Assembly (NCBI RefSeq): GCF_029222705.1
Contig: NZ_JARGZF010000001.1
Location: forward strand, 926,437 to 990,436
Direction: 5' to 3'
Source of the DNA: Knoellia sp. p5-6-4
GTDB taxonomy: Bacteria > Actinomycetota > Actinomycetes > Actinomycetales > Dermatophilaceae
DNA: 64,000 nt
Shown here one piece after another: positions 40,595-48,999 of the stretch (position 1 is its first letter; every line of letters starts with the position of its first letter). The position numbers and the translations under genes are program-made. The notes beneath the pieces are model-generated. The model saw only the letters and a list, made by a program, of their open reading frames with translations, ran no database searches and had not been told where the DNA came from.

Positions 40595-42097
40595 GTGACC
40601 AGCGAAGAGCAGAAGCAGGCCGACAACCGGGCGCGTCCCACCACCGACGAGTTCCGCGCCTTCGTGGCCGAGGACTGGGCGCCGCGGCGTGCCGGCGCCA
40701 CCGCGCCGTCCGAGGCCGCCCCGTATGCCGCCGCGCGCCGGGCCCGCGTCAGCGAGGCCTTCCCGGGCGAGCGGCTCGTCGTGCCCGCCGGCGGCCTGAA
40801 GGTGCGCAGCAACGACACCGACTACGTGTTCCGCCCGCACAGCGCCTTCGCGCACCTCACCGGCCTCGGCGGTGACCGCGAGCCGGACGCCGTGCTCGTC
40901 CTGGAGCCGCGGGACGCCGAGCACGGTGGCGGCCACGAGGCGATCCTCTACTTCCGCCCGCTGGCCGGCCGCGACACCGACGAGTTCTTCGCCGACCCCC
41001 GCTACGGCGAGTTCTGGGTGGGCGCGCGTCCCACCATCGAGGACATCGAGACCGAGCTGGGCCTGACCGCCCGCCACATCGACGAGTTCGCCGACGCCGC
41101 GGCGAAGGACGCCGGCGAGGTCACCGTGCGCCTGGTGCGCGACGCCGACCGCGACCTGGCCCGCCAGCTCGACGCCGCCCGCACCACCGAGGGCGCCGAC
41201 CCGTCCACGCTGGAGGAGGCCGATGACGAGCTCGCGGCGTTCCTCTCCACCCTGCGCCTGGTCAAGGACGAGTGGGAGGTCGGCGAGATGCGCAAGGCCG
41301 TCGCCGCCACCCACGTCGGCTTCGAGGCCGTCATCGGCGACCTGCCCGAGGCGGTCGCCAAGGGCCGCGGCGAGCGCTGGGTCGAGGGCGTCTTCGGTCT
41401 CCACGCCCGCCACCAGGGCAACGGCATCGGCTACGACTCCATCTGCGCTGCCGGCGACCACGCGACGACGTTGCACTGGATCAAGAACACCGGTGACCTC
41501 AAGGAGGGCGACCTCATCCTGCTCGACGCCGGGGTCGAGGTCGACTCGCTCTTCACCGCCGACATCACCCGCACGCTGCCCGCCAGCGGCACCTTCACCG
41601 ACGCCCAGCGCGAGATCTACGACGCCGTCTACGCCGCGCAGGAGGCCGGCCTGGCAGCGGTCAGGCCCGGCAACAAGTTCTCCGACGTGCACGCCGCCGC
41701 CATCCGGGTCATCGCCGAGCACCTCGAGAAGTGGGGCCTGCTGCCCGAGGGCGTCGACGTCGAGGGCACCCTCGACAAGGAGCACGGCCAGTACCACCGG
41801 CGCTGGATGGTGCACGGCACCTCGCACCACCTCGGCATCGACGTGCACGACTGCGCCCTCGCCACCCGCGAGCAGTACATGGACGCCGAGCTGAAGCCCG
41901 GGATGGTGCTCACCGTGGAGCCCGGGCTCTACTTCAAGGCCGACGACCTCAAGGCCCCCGAGCGTTTCCGCGGCATCGGCGTGCGCATCGAGGACGACGT
42001 GCTCGTCACCGAGGACGGGTGCGAGAACCTCTCCGCAGCCATGCCCCGCACCTCCACCGATGTCGAGGCCTGGATCGCCCGCATCTGGGAGCGCTGA
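40595..42097 (+). CDS. pepP: Xaa-Pro aminopeptidase (aminopeptidase P family)
   Basis: A 500-residue M24B peptidase with the N-terminal AMP domain and a C-terminal pita-bread domain. Metal ligands are visible: LLDAGVEVDSLFTADITRT (two Asp), HGTSHHLGIDVHD (His), VLTVEPGLY (Glu) and GVRIEDD (Glu). It releases N-terminal residues ahead of proline and recycles peptides in the cytoplasm. Start GTG 40595 lies 6 nt after GACGAT. The TAT-GCC at 40723 is one of the word copies. Converges on the PIG-L gene with three bases between stops. Confidence 0.94.
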   Translation: MTSEEQKQADNRARPTTDEFRAFVAEDWAPRRAGATAPSEAAPYAAARRARVSEAFPGERLVVPAGGLKVRSNDTDYVFRPHSAFAHLTGLGGDREPDAVLVLEPRDAEHGGGHEAILYFRPLAGRDTDEFFADPRYGEFWVGARPTIEDIETELGLTARHIDEFADAAAKDAGEVTVRLVRDADRDLARQLDAARTTEGADPSTLEEADDELAAFLSTLRLVKDEWEVGEMRKAVAATHVGFEAVIGDLPEAVAKGRGERWVEGVFGLHARHQGNGIGYDSICAAGDHATTLHWIKNTGDLKEGDLILLDAGVEVDSLFTADITRTLPASGTFTDAQREIYDAVYAAQEAGLAAVRPGNKFSDVHAAAIRVIAEHLEKWGLLPEGVDVEGTLDKEHGQYHRRWMVHGTSHHLGIDVHDCALATREQYMDAELKPGMVLTVEPGLYFKADDLKAPERFRGIGVRIEDDVLVTEDGCENLSAAMPRTSTDVEAWIARIWER

Positions 42098-42100
42098 GCC

Positions 42101-42835
42101 TCAGCGGCGCTGGACGACGTCGAGCAGCAGCGCGTGCTCGATCCCGGCCGCCTCGCCGCCTCTGCCCAGGATCATCTGGATGAGGTCGCGGGGCGGCGGG
42201 AAGTCCGGCCCCAGGGCGGCGTTGTACTCGCGGTGCGCCTCGAGCGAGGACACGGCCGCCTCGAAGTGGCCTGTGACGTCGACGTAGTGCGACGGCTGGG
42301 GTGAGCCCCCGAAACCGACCAGGGCCACCCCGCCCCACGGCTCGAAACCCTCCGCGGCGAGCTCGGGGAAGATCCACCGGTTGCCGGCATCGGCACAGGC
42401 GTCGAGCGTCGCCAGCCCGACCGCCCGGTGGTCGGCCTGGTTGGGCATGCCGCCGAAGAACCGGTCGTGGTAGTCGCCGGTGATGACGACCTCCGGCCGG
42501 CGCCGCCGGATCTCCCGGGCGATGTCGCGGCGCAGGTCCAGGCCGTACTCGATGTGCCCGTCGCGGTAGTCGCCGAAGTCGACCTCGGTCACGCCCACCA
42601 CCGCGGCGCCGTCGCGTTCCTCCTGCTCCCGCAGCGGGCCGGCCTTCGCCGGCTGCATGGTGTCGATCCCGGCTTCGCCGCGCGTGAGCAGGAAGTAGGT
42701 GACGACCTTGCCGGCCTTCGTCCAGCGGTCCACCGCTGCCGCGGTGCCGTACTCGATGTCGTCCGGGTGCGCCACGACGCACAGGACGCGCGAGAAGTCG
42801 TCTCCGAACTCGGCCAGCTGCGGGCGCTCCGTCAT
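42101..42835 (-). CDS. PIG-L family deacetylase (MshB/Mca-like)
   Basis: A 244-residue PIG-L deacetylase. Zinc ligands: AHPDDIEYG (about residue 23) and a later H in NQADHRAVG. The family includes MshB (mycothiol biosynthesis) and Mca (mycothiol conjugate amidase); the length is shorter than both, so the substrate is an unknown N-acetyl sugar or conjugate. Start ATG 42835 lies 7 nt after TACCGT, and that box is part of a GTATGCCG-word copy (42846). Confidence 0.9.
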   Translation of the reverse strand: MTERPQLAEFGDDFSRVLCVVAHPDDIEYGTAAAVDRWTKAGKVVTYFLLTRGEAGIDTMQPAKAGPLREQEERDGAAVVGVTEVDFGDYRDGHIEYGLDLRRDIAREIRRRRPEVVITGDYHDRFFGGMPNQADHRAVGLATLDACADAGNRWIFPELAAEGFEPWGGVALVGFGGSPQPSHYVDVTGHFEAAVSSLEAHREYNAALGPDFPPPRDLIQMILGRGGEAAGIEHALLLDVVQRR

Positions 42836-42881
42836 GCGCCCAACGGTATGCCGGGGGCTCGCCTGCCGGGGTCGGTTCGGC

Positions 42882-43526
42882 TCAGCTGCCGGCCGGGGGC
42901 TGGGGCTGCTGGGGGGGCTGGGGCACCTCGCCGGTCGGTGACGCGGACGGAGCGGTCGTCTGGGCCCTCTGCGCGGCAGCAGCAGCCGCGGCCTCGGCCT
43001 CCCGGGCCGCCCGGACCTCGGCCTGGGCCGCGGCCATCGGGTCCATCTGGGCGAGCAGCTCGCGGGCGCGCTGCACGTGCCGGTGCTCGACGAGCACCTC
43101 GTACTGGGTCGCGACCACCTGGGTGACCGAGGTGAAGTCCCGGTGCCCACCGGTGAACTGGTAGCCGAGGACGGCCCACATCAGGCCGAAACCGGCGCCG
43201 AACAGCACCGTCAGCAGGATGCTGCCTGTTCCCGAGGCCTGGGGGTCGAACAGGGCGAAGATCAGCCCGACGAACAGGCCGAGCCACATGCCCGACAGGA
43301 TGCCACCGGCGGCGACCCGACCGCGGGTGAGCCGGCCCGTGACCCGCTCGAGCTGCTTGAGGTCCGTGCCGACGATCAGCACGTTCTGCACCGGGAAGTC
43401 GTGGTCGGAGAGGTAGTCGACGGCCTTCTGCGCCTCCTCGTACTTCTCGTACCGACCGACGCTCATCGGGTACTCCAGCGTCAGGCTGGCGCGGGACCGT
43501 GACAACGCGTTCGACTGGGTGCTCAT
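42882..43526 (-). CDS. DUF1269-like general stress protein with membrane hairpin
   Basis: A 214-residue protein. The first 70 residues match the general stress protein 17M-like domain (YEKYEEAQKAVDYLSD); two adjacent hydrophobic segments (about residues 72-92 and 103-125) form a membrane hairpin; the C-terminus is an Ala/Gln/Pro-rich coil. Start ATG 43526 lies 6 nt after CAGACT. Function unknown; relatives appear under osmotic or general stress. Confidence 0.9.
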   Translation of the reverse strand: MSTQSNALSRSRASLTLEYPMSVGRYEKYEEAQKAVDYLSDHDFPVQNVLIVGTDLKQLERVTGRLTRGRVAAGGILSGMWLGLFVGLIFALFDPQASGTGSILLTVLFGAGFGLMWAVLGYQFTGGHRDFTSVTQVVATQYEVLVEHRHVQRARELLAQMDPMAAAQAEVRAAREAEAAAAAAAQRAQTTAPSASPTGEVPQPPQQPQPPAGS

Positions 43527-43598
43527 GCGCACAGTCTGTCAAAGCACGCTGGACGTTTCCTGCAGGTGGTTCACACTGCGGGCTCGGGACGCCGGCTC

Positions 43599-44801
43599 TC
43601 AGCCCTTGAGCCGGTAGTCCTCGAGCAGGCGCCGCCCGATGATCATGCGCTGGATGTCGGCCGTGCCCTCCCCGATCAGCAGCATCGGCGCCTCACGGTA
43701 GAGCCGCTCGATCTCGTACTCCTTGGAGTAGCCGTAGCCGCCGTGGATCCGGAAGGAGTCCTCGACGACCTGCGAGCAGTACTCGGACGCAAGGTACTTC
43801 GCCATGCCGGCCTCGAGGTCGTTGCGCTCCCCCGAGTCCTTCTTGCGGGCCGCCTTGACCATCATCTCGTGGGCCGCCTCGACCTTGACCGCCATGTCGG
43901 CGAGGCGGAACAGCACGGCCTGGTGCTCGGCGATCTTCTTGCCGAACGTCTCGCGCTGCTGGGCGTAGGACACACCGAGCTCGAAGGCTCGACGGGCGAC
44001 GCCGCAGCCGCGGGCGGCGACGTTGACGCGGCCCACCTCGACGCCGTCCATCATCTGGTAGAAGCCCTTGCCCGGCTCTCCCCCGAGGATCTGGGCCGAC
44101 GTGGTCCGGTGCCCCTCGAACACGAGCTCGGTGGTGTCGACGCCCTTGTAGCCCATCTTCTCGATCTTGCCCGGCACCGTGACGCCCTGGGCGGTCTCGC
44201 CGAACCCCTCGGTCTTGTCGATGAGGAAGGTCGTCATGTTCTTGTAGACCGAGTCGGCGCCGGTGTCCGTCTTCACAAGCACCGCAACGAGGTTCGCCGA
44301 GCCGCCGTTGGTCAGCCACATCTTCTGGCCGTTGATGGTCCAGTCGTCGGAGTCGCCGTCGCGCACGGCCTTGGTCTTGATCGCCGAGACGTCGGAACCG
44401 CAGCCCGGCTCGGACATCGAGAAGGCTCCGCGGATCTCGCCGGTCGCCATCTTCGGCAGGTAGTGCTGCTTCTGCTCCTCGGTGCCGTGCTGGAGGATCA
44501 TGTAGGCGACGATGAAGTGGGTGTTGATGATGCCGCTGACCGACATCCAGCCGCGCGCGATCTCCTCGACGCAGAGCGCGTAGGTCAGCAGCGACTCCCC
44601 CAGGCCGCCGTACTCCTCGGGGATCATCAAGCCGAAGATCCCCATCTCCTTCATGCCCTCGACGATCTGCGTGGGGTACTCGTCCTTGTGCTCCAGCTCG
44701 GTGGCGACGGGGATGATCTGCTCGTCGACGAACTCGCGCACGAGCTTGACGAGCTCGTTCTGCTCCTCGGTCAGGCCATCGGTCTGCTGGAGTCGGGACA
44801 T
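43599..44801 (-). CDS. acyl-CoA dehydrogenase of the ethylmalonyl-CoA-cluster type
   Basis: A 400-residue acyl-CoA dehydrogenase. The FAD motifs IRGAFSMSEPGCGSDVSA and KMWLTNGGSANL are visible, and the C-terminal IHGGYGYSKEYEIERLYREA holds the usual active-site region. It is strikingly close to the dehydrogenase encoded beside ccr in Streptomyces, so methylsuccinyl-CoA or isobutyryl-CoA-like substrates are plausible. Start ATG 44801 has AAGGTGG upstream. Two identical-type palindromes at 44909 and 44971 lie before it as likely operators. Confidence 0.93.
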   Translation of the reverse strand: MSRLQQTDGLTEEQNELVKLVREFVDEQIIPVATELEHKDEYPTQIVEGMKEMGIFGLMIPEEYGGLGESLLTYALCVEEIARGWMSVSGIINTHFIVAYMILQHGTEEQKQHYLPKMATGEIRGAFSMSEPGCGSDVSAIKTKAVRDGDSDDWTINGQKMWLTNGGSANLVAVLVKTDTGADSVYKNMTTFLIDKTEGFGETAQGVTVPGKIEKMGYKGVDTTELVFEGHRTTSAQILGGEPGKGFYQMMDGVEVGRVNVAARGCGVARRAFELGVSYAQQRETFGKKIAEHQAVLFRLADMAVKVEAAHEMMVKAARKKDSGERNDLEAGMAKYLASEYCSQVVEDSFRIHGGYGYSKEYEIERLYREAPMLLIGEGTADIQRMIIGRRLLEDYRLKG

Positions 44802-44908
44802 GCGCTTTCGCCACCTTGCGTCGCGGGATAGGACCTGCCGCGAGTATGCCGAGTGGTCACCTGAGGGGACAGTGGAACTCCGTGTGAGTCCCACCACCCC
44901 TCCGCACC

Positions 44909-44929
44909 TTTGTCGGGTCACCCGATAAA
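44909..44929. promoter_or_regulatory. palindromic operator copy 1 upstream of the acyl-CoA dehydrogenase
   Basis: Half-sites TTTnTCGGGT and ACCCGAnAAA meet around a single central base at 44919, preceded by GCACC. Centre 118 bases before the dehydrogenase ATG. A one-base centre fits a dimeric repressor site rather than an RNA hairpin. Confidence 0.7.
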
Positions 44930-44970
44930 CGGCCGCATCACCCCTGGTGGCACGTCTGGGTGAGCGCACC

Positions 44971-44991
44971 TTTCTCGGGTGACCCGATAAA
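44971..44991. promoter_or_regulatory. palindromic operator copy 2 upstream of the acyl-CoA dehydrogenase
   Basis: Same sequence as copy 1 apart from the central and spacer bases, again preceded by GCACC, with its centre at 44981. The 62-bp centre-to-centre distance is about six helical turns, so both sites face the same side of the DNA. It also lies just after the stop of the trypsin-like gene. Confidence 0.7.
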
Positions 44992-45002
44992 GGGTCGGGC
45001 CG

Positions 45003-45896
45003 TCAGGGAAGGTCGACGAACGGCTCGAGGAAGGCTCGGGCGCTCTCGGTGTCCATGCGGTACGCCACGTTGGTGGCGTAGCAGGGGACGTCCCCGGTGA
45101 TCGTCGTGGCCGCCAGCACCCACTCGCCGTCGAGCACGACGAAGTTCGGCCCGCCGGAGTCGCCGTAGCACGCCCCGCCGAGGCCGCGTGACTCGTTCAT
45201 GGCCAGGCGCACCCACGTGTTGTTGAGGGCGCTGAAGTCCTCCATCGCCTTCATCCGCACGCCGCCCCCGAGGTGCTGGTGCCCGCCCGGGCCGCGCAGG
45301 GCCTCTTCGGTGCCGTACCCGACTGCCCACCACTGCGCCGCGTCGAGGGCCCGAGAGCCGAGGCTGTCGAGCTGCCCCTCGGTGGGCAGCGTGGCGGGCT
45401 CGAAGTCCCAGACGTCCTGCGGCGTCACGTCCCGCTCGTAGAAGTCGAGGACGCCGATGTCGTGGCTGTCGGCGGAGTTGCCGGGATAGGAGGGGTCCTG
45501 GTGCGGGTCGCCCTCGACGATCCAGCCCTCGTCGAGGAACAGCTCGGCCTGCTCGGCCGGAGTCAGCCCGTCCTCGACAGCCGCGTCGAGCTTGCTCTGG
45601 ACGTCCTCCTCGAGGGAGACGAAGAAGCGCGTGCCTGCGGGCCAGTCGTCCGTGCAGTGCGCGGCCGTGAGGAAGGTGTCGTCGTCGACCATGGCCCCGC
45701 TGCACACCCAGTCGAAGCGGTCGTACGTGCCGTCCTCGTCGCGGTCCCACAGGGCGACGAAGGCCCCTACCTCCGTGCGCTCTGGAGCCGGCTGGGCGTT
45801 GTAGGTGTTGATCGCTGCAGCCGGCAGGGCGAGGGCCACGGTGGCCGCACCTCCGGTGACGAGCGCAGTGACGACACTGGCAACAGAACGGCGCAT
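45003..45896 (-). CDS. secreted trypsin-like serine protease
   Basis: A 297-residue S1 protease with a Sec signal peptide (RRS, hydrophobic core, cleavage near ALPAAA at about residue 28). The triad is visible: TAAHC, HDIGVL and ACYGDSGGPN. Two cysteine pairs suggest disulfides. It would act outside the cell on unknown substrates. Start ATG 45896. Its 3' end is next to the operator pair; transcription into the acyl-CoA dehydrogenase gene is possible because no strong terminator separates them. Confidence 0.93.
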   Translation of the reverse strand: MRRSVASVVTALVTGGAATVALALPAAAINTYNAQPAPERTEVGAFVALWDRDEDGTYDRFDWVCSGAMVDDDTFLTAAHCTDDWPAGTRFFVSLEEDVQSKLDAAVEDGLTPAEQAELFLDEGWIVEGDPHQDPSYPGNSADSHDIGVLDFYERDVTPQDVWDFEPATLPTEGQLDSLGSRALDAAQWWAVGYGTEEALRGPGGHQHLGGGVRMKAMEDFSALNNTWVRLAMNESRGLGGACYGDSGGPNFVVLDGEWVLAATTITGDVPCYATNVAYRMDTESARAFLEPFVDLP

Positions 45897-46086
45897 GGCT
45901 GATTCCCCTCACTCACTCCCCCAGACCCCTGCTGGAGAACCCGGGGTCAAGGTACGCCCGATCCCTCGCCGAGGGAACCCCTGGAAAACCGGTGGCGCAT
46001 CGGTCGGGACGGCTGCCACGCTGGGAGCAAGCCGCACGGCATACCGGCTGTGCACCGACTCCACTGCGGAAGAAGGGAGGCGCGAC

Positions 46087-46185
46087 ATGTCCACGACTGT
46101 CCTGGGCCGCCTTCGTGCCCACACCCTTCTCACCTTGGAGTCTTGTCTTGCACGCATTCTCGGAGAACGCACAGTTCTCGTTTGA
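46087..46185 (+). CDS. 32-residue upstream ORF overlapping the RIO kinase start
   Basis: MSTTVLGRLRAHTLLTLE... ends at TGA 46185, 38 bases inside the RIO kinase frame. Its ATG has GGGAGG 6 nt upstream, a far better ribosome binding site than the kinase itself. It may be a leader peptide coupling or limiting kinase translation; I cannot exclude a small functional membrane-associated peptide. It lies in the 251-base gap between the divergent protease and kinase genes. Confidence 0.55.
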   Translation: MSTTVLGRLRAHTLLTLESCLARILGERTVLV

Positions 46186-46987
46186 CAGCCGCCCCGACGA
46201 CCCGCCGGAGGGCGAGCGCTGGTCCACCTGGGACGGCGCCACCCACGGGCCGAAACCCCGACCCGACTGGGTGATCACCGCGCTCGGCGCCGTCGAGTCC
46301 GACCTGGGGATCCTCAAGACCGGCAAGGAGGCCGACGTCCACGTCGTGCGCCGGTGGATCCCTGACGGCACGGATCGCCCCGCGCACGACACCCTGCTCG
46401 CCGCCAAGCGCTACCGCACCAGCGAGCACCGCATGTTCCACCGCGACGCCGGCTACCAGGAGGGCCGCCGGGTCCGCCGCAGCCGGGAGATGCGGGCCAT
46501 GGCCCGGCGCACCGAGTTCGGCCGCGAGCTGTTGTCGGGGCAGTGGGCCTCGGCGGAGTTCGAGGCGCTCGGCACGCTGTGGGAGCTCGGCCTGCCGGTG
46601 CCCTACCCGGTGCAGCTGAGCGACCGCGAGATGCTGATGCAGTTCGTCGGCGACGACGGGCAGGCCGCGCCACGCCTCGCCCAGACCCGGCCCGCGCCGG
46701 ACCTGCTGGCCGAGCTGTTCGAGCAGCTGCGCGGGTCGCTCACCCTGCTCGCGCAACGGGGCTGGGCGCACGGCGACCTCTCGCCCTACAACGTGCTGCT
46801 CGACGGTGATCGGCTGGTGCTCATCGACTGGCCGCAGATCGTCGACGTCATCGGCAACCCGCGCGGGTTCGAGTTCCTCGAGCGCGACGTCGCGAACATG
46901 TGCCGGTGGTTCCGCAGCCGGGGTCTCGACGTCGAGGAGGGCGAGCTGCTCGGCGACCTCGTCGCCGCTGCCACGTCGCGCTGGTAG
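46148..46987 (+). CDS. RIO1-family serine kinase
   Basis: A 279-residue RIO kinase: the nucleotide loop LKTGKEADVHVV (about residue 52), LAAKRYR with the ATP lysine, catalytic HGDLSPYNVLL and metal-binding LIDWPQIVD. Bacterial RIO1 proteins bind ATP but their substrates are unknown. Start placed at TTG 46148, 7 nt after GGAG, because homology begins at ERWSTWDG soon after; GTG 46115 is the alternative. It overlaps the well-initiated small ORF at 46087. Confidence 0.88.
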   Translation: MHAFSENAQFSFDSRPDDPPEGERWSTWDGATHGPKPRPDWVITALGAVESDLGILKTGKEADVHVVRRWIPDGTDRPAHDTLLAAKRYRTSEHRMFHRDAGYQEGRRVRRSREMRAMARRTEFGRELLSGQWASAEFEALGTLWELGLPVPYPVQLSDREMLMQFVGDDGQAAPRLAQTRPAPDLLAELFEQLRGSLTLLAQRGWAHGDLSPYNVLLDGDRLVLIDWPQIVDVIGNPRGFEFLERDVANMCRWFRSRGLDVEEGELLGDLVAAATSRW

Positions 46988-47031
46988 CCCGGGGCGTCCG
47001 CCGGCGAGCCCGCGCGTCCTAGGGTGCTGTC

Positions 47032-47820
47032 ATGGCCTTCCCCACCCGCCGCAGCGTCCTTGCCGCCGCGCTGGGCACGGCGCTCGCGGGTGGGCTCGGG
47101 GCGTGCGGCGACGGCGAGGTGGCCTGGCGGTCCGGCCGCCTGCGGACGGCCCACTGGCCAGGGCACCAGCCGCGCTGGCGGCTCGCCGTTCCCAGCGAGG
47201 GCGACCGGTCGCCACCGGTCGTGGTGGTGCTGCACGGCCGGGGCGGCAACGCCGACACCGCCTTCGACGAGCTGCACCTGCACGACCACGTGGCGCGCAC
47301 CGGTCTGGCCGTCGCCTCCGTCGAGGGCGGCGACCTCTACTGGCACCGGCGCCGGTCGGGGGCCGACCCCGGACGCATGGTCACCGACGAGCTCCTCCCG
47401 CTGCTACGGGCCCAGACCGGGTATGCCGGGCCGGTCGCCTTCCTGGGGTGGTCGATGGGCGGCTACGGCTCGCTGCTCCTCGCCAGCGTGCTCGGACCGC
47501 GGACCGTCGGTGCGGTGGTGGCGCAGTCAGCGGCCCTGTGGACCGATTCCGGGGCCAGTGCGGCCGGGGCGTTCGACGACCGGGCCGACTTCGAGGCCCA
47601 CGACGTCTTCGACCGCTCGCGCACCGAGGTGCTCGCACAGCTCCCCGTCCGGCTCGACTGCGGCGTCGCCGACCCGTTCGTCGAGGCCAACCGCGTCTTC
47701 GCGGAGCGGCTGCCCTCGGCACGGCTCACGGTCGACGCCGGGGGCCACGACACGGGCTATTGGCGCGACCACGCCAGCGCCCAGCTCGACTGGGTCGCGG
47801 CCCGCCTCGACGGCCGCTGA
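47032..47820 (+). CDS. lipoprotein alpha/beta-hydrolase esterase
   Basis: A 262-residue esterase with an RR-containing lipoprotein signal (lipobox LGAC, Cys25), so it is anchored outside the membrane. HGRGGNAD marks the oxyanion loop; the nucleophile is Ser141 in GWSMGGYG, the catalytic His probably in GGHDTGYW. Similar to antigen-85-like or feruloyl-type esterases, but the substrate is unknown. Start ATG 47032 lies 6 nt after TAGGGT. Convergent with the L,D-transpeptidase. Confidence 0.9.
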   Translation: MAFPTRRSVLAAALGTALAGGLGACGDGEVAWRSGRLRTAHWPGHQPRWRLAVPSEGDRSPPVVVVLHGRGGNADTAFDELHLHDHVARTGLAVASVEGGDLYWHRRRSGADPGRMVTDELLPLLRAQTGYAGPVAFLGWSMGGYGSLLLASVLGPRTVGAVVAQSAALWTDSGASAAGAFDDRADFEAHDVFDRSRTEVLAQLPVRLDCGVADPFVEANRVFAERLPSARLTVDAGGHDTGYWRDHASAQLDWVAARLDGR

Positions 47821-47827
47821 GCCGGCG

Positions 47828-48748
47828 TCAGTAGACGACGACCCGGCTCCCGACCGGCATCAGGGCCCGGGCCCAGATCATGTCCATGGCGGCGTTGCTC
47901 ACCCGGGCGCAGCCGTGCGAGGCGGGGTGGGCCGGCACCGACGCGGCGCCGTGCACCGCGATCCCGCCGTTGAAGTAGCGCGGGCGCCACAGGTCGCCGA
48001 GTGGGCCCTCGTCGTTGCCGTCGACGGTGCGGAACACCGAGTACGTGCCGGCCGGCGTCACGGCGCGCGCCTGCCGGCCGTAGTACTCGAAGGACTCGCC
48101 GTTGCCCGTGCTGGTGTTGAGGATCGTCGTGACCGCCCCGCCGCGCACGACGAGGAGCACCTGGCGCTGCAGGTCGACCTCCAGGCCCGTGCCCCCGATG
48201 CGCGACTGCGGCCGCACCCCCGCATGCAGGGCCCGGCGGGTGGCGGGGCCGAAGACCCCGTCACGCCCGAGGCCGGCGGACTTCTGCAGCGCCATCACCG
48301 CCTGCGAGGTCAGGTAGCCGTAGGTTCCGTCCGGGGTGCCCAGCCAGTAGCCGAGCGACGACAGCCGCTGCTGCACCGACAGCACGTAGGCACCGGAGTC
48401 ACCGGGATGCAGGGTGTCGCCCTCCTTGGGCGTCGGCTTCACGGTGGGGGTCGGCTTGGGCGCCGGCTTGGTGGTCGAGGGCTTCGGCACCGGGGTGCTC
48501 GTGGTCGGCGAGGGCGTCTTCGTGGGCGCTGGGGTCGTCGTCGGTTCCGTCACCGGTTCCGGGCTCGACGGCGCGGCTGTGGTGGACGACGGCGACGCGA
48601 CCGCACGCGAGGTCACGGGCGAGGGTGCCGCGGTCTCGGCGCCCTCGACCGCGACCATGCCGCAGCCGGTCAGGCCGAGGGCCGCCGCCGCGAGCACCGC
48701 GGCCGCCCGTGCCGCCGCCCCCGCCACGTCCCCTGGGTGTCGCCCCAT
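47828..48748 (-). CDS. L,D-transpeptidase lipoprotein with peptidoglycan-binding domain
   Basis: A 306-residue cell-wall enzyme. A lipobox places Cys29 at the start of the mature lipoprotein, then a 75-residue Thr/Pro/Ser linker, a peptidoglycan-binding repeat (LSVQQRLSSLGYW ... VFGPATRRAL, about residues 115-165), and a YkuD domain with active-site Cys280 in HPASHGCARVSN. It forms 3-3 crosslinks in peptidoglycan. Start ATG 48748 has GGGGGA upstream. The 250-base gap to the CitE gene holds a terminator and a TGTGGC-N4-GCCACA repeat at 48825. Confidence 0.93.
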   Translation of the reverse strand: MGRHPGDVAGAAARAAAVLAAAALGLTGCGMVAVEGAETAAPSPVTSRAVASPSSTTAAPSSPEPVTEPTTTPAPTKTPSPTTSTPVPKPSTTKPAPKPTPTVKPTPKEGDTLHPGDSGAYVLSVQQRLSSLGYWLGTPDGTYGYLTSQAVMALQKSAGLGRDGVFGPATRRALHAGVRPQSRIGGTGLEVDLQRQVLLVVRGGAVTTILNTSTGNGESFEYYGRQARAVTPAGTYSVFRTVDGNDEGPLGDLWRPRYFNGGIAVHGAASVPAHPASHGCARVSNAAMDMIWARALMPVGSRVVVY

Positions 48749-48891
48749 CGATGTCCCCCGTTCCGACGCCGTGCGCGACGCCTGTCGTCTGACCGGGCAC
48801 CCATCCTCGGGGAACCCCGCCCGTTGTGGCTCGTGCCACACGCCCGTCACCCGATTCGTGAACAGATCGAGACCTTGGCAGCTGCGTGGCT

Positions 48892-48927
48892 GGTGCGGCC
48901 GCCCTCCTCGTGAAGGGCGGCCGCACC
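48892..48927 (-). terminator. hairpin terminator after the CitE gene pair
   Basis: GGTGCGGCCGCCCT (48892-48905) pairs perfectly with AGGGCGGCCGCACC (48914-48927) around 8 bases; it lies 73 bases past the leftward CitE stop. Confidence 0.75.
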
Positions 48928-48999
48928 CACTCAGACGCGCGGCGGCACTCCAAGGTTGCGTCGCAGGGACCGGGTCTTGCGGAGAGGCATCACAGGGGG

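Noticed and set aside
44909-44991. The two palindromes as transcription terminators
   Set aside because: Each has a single-base centre, leaving no room for an RNA loop without unpairing the core, and there is no T-run. An operator pair fits better.
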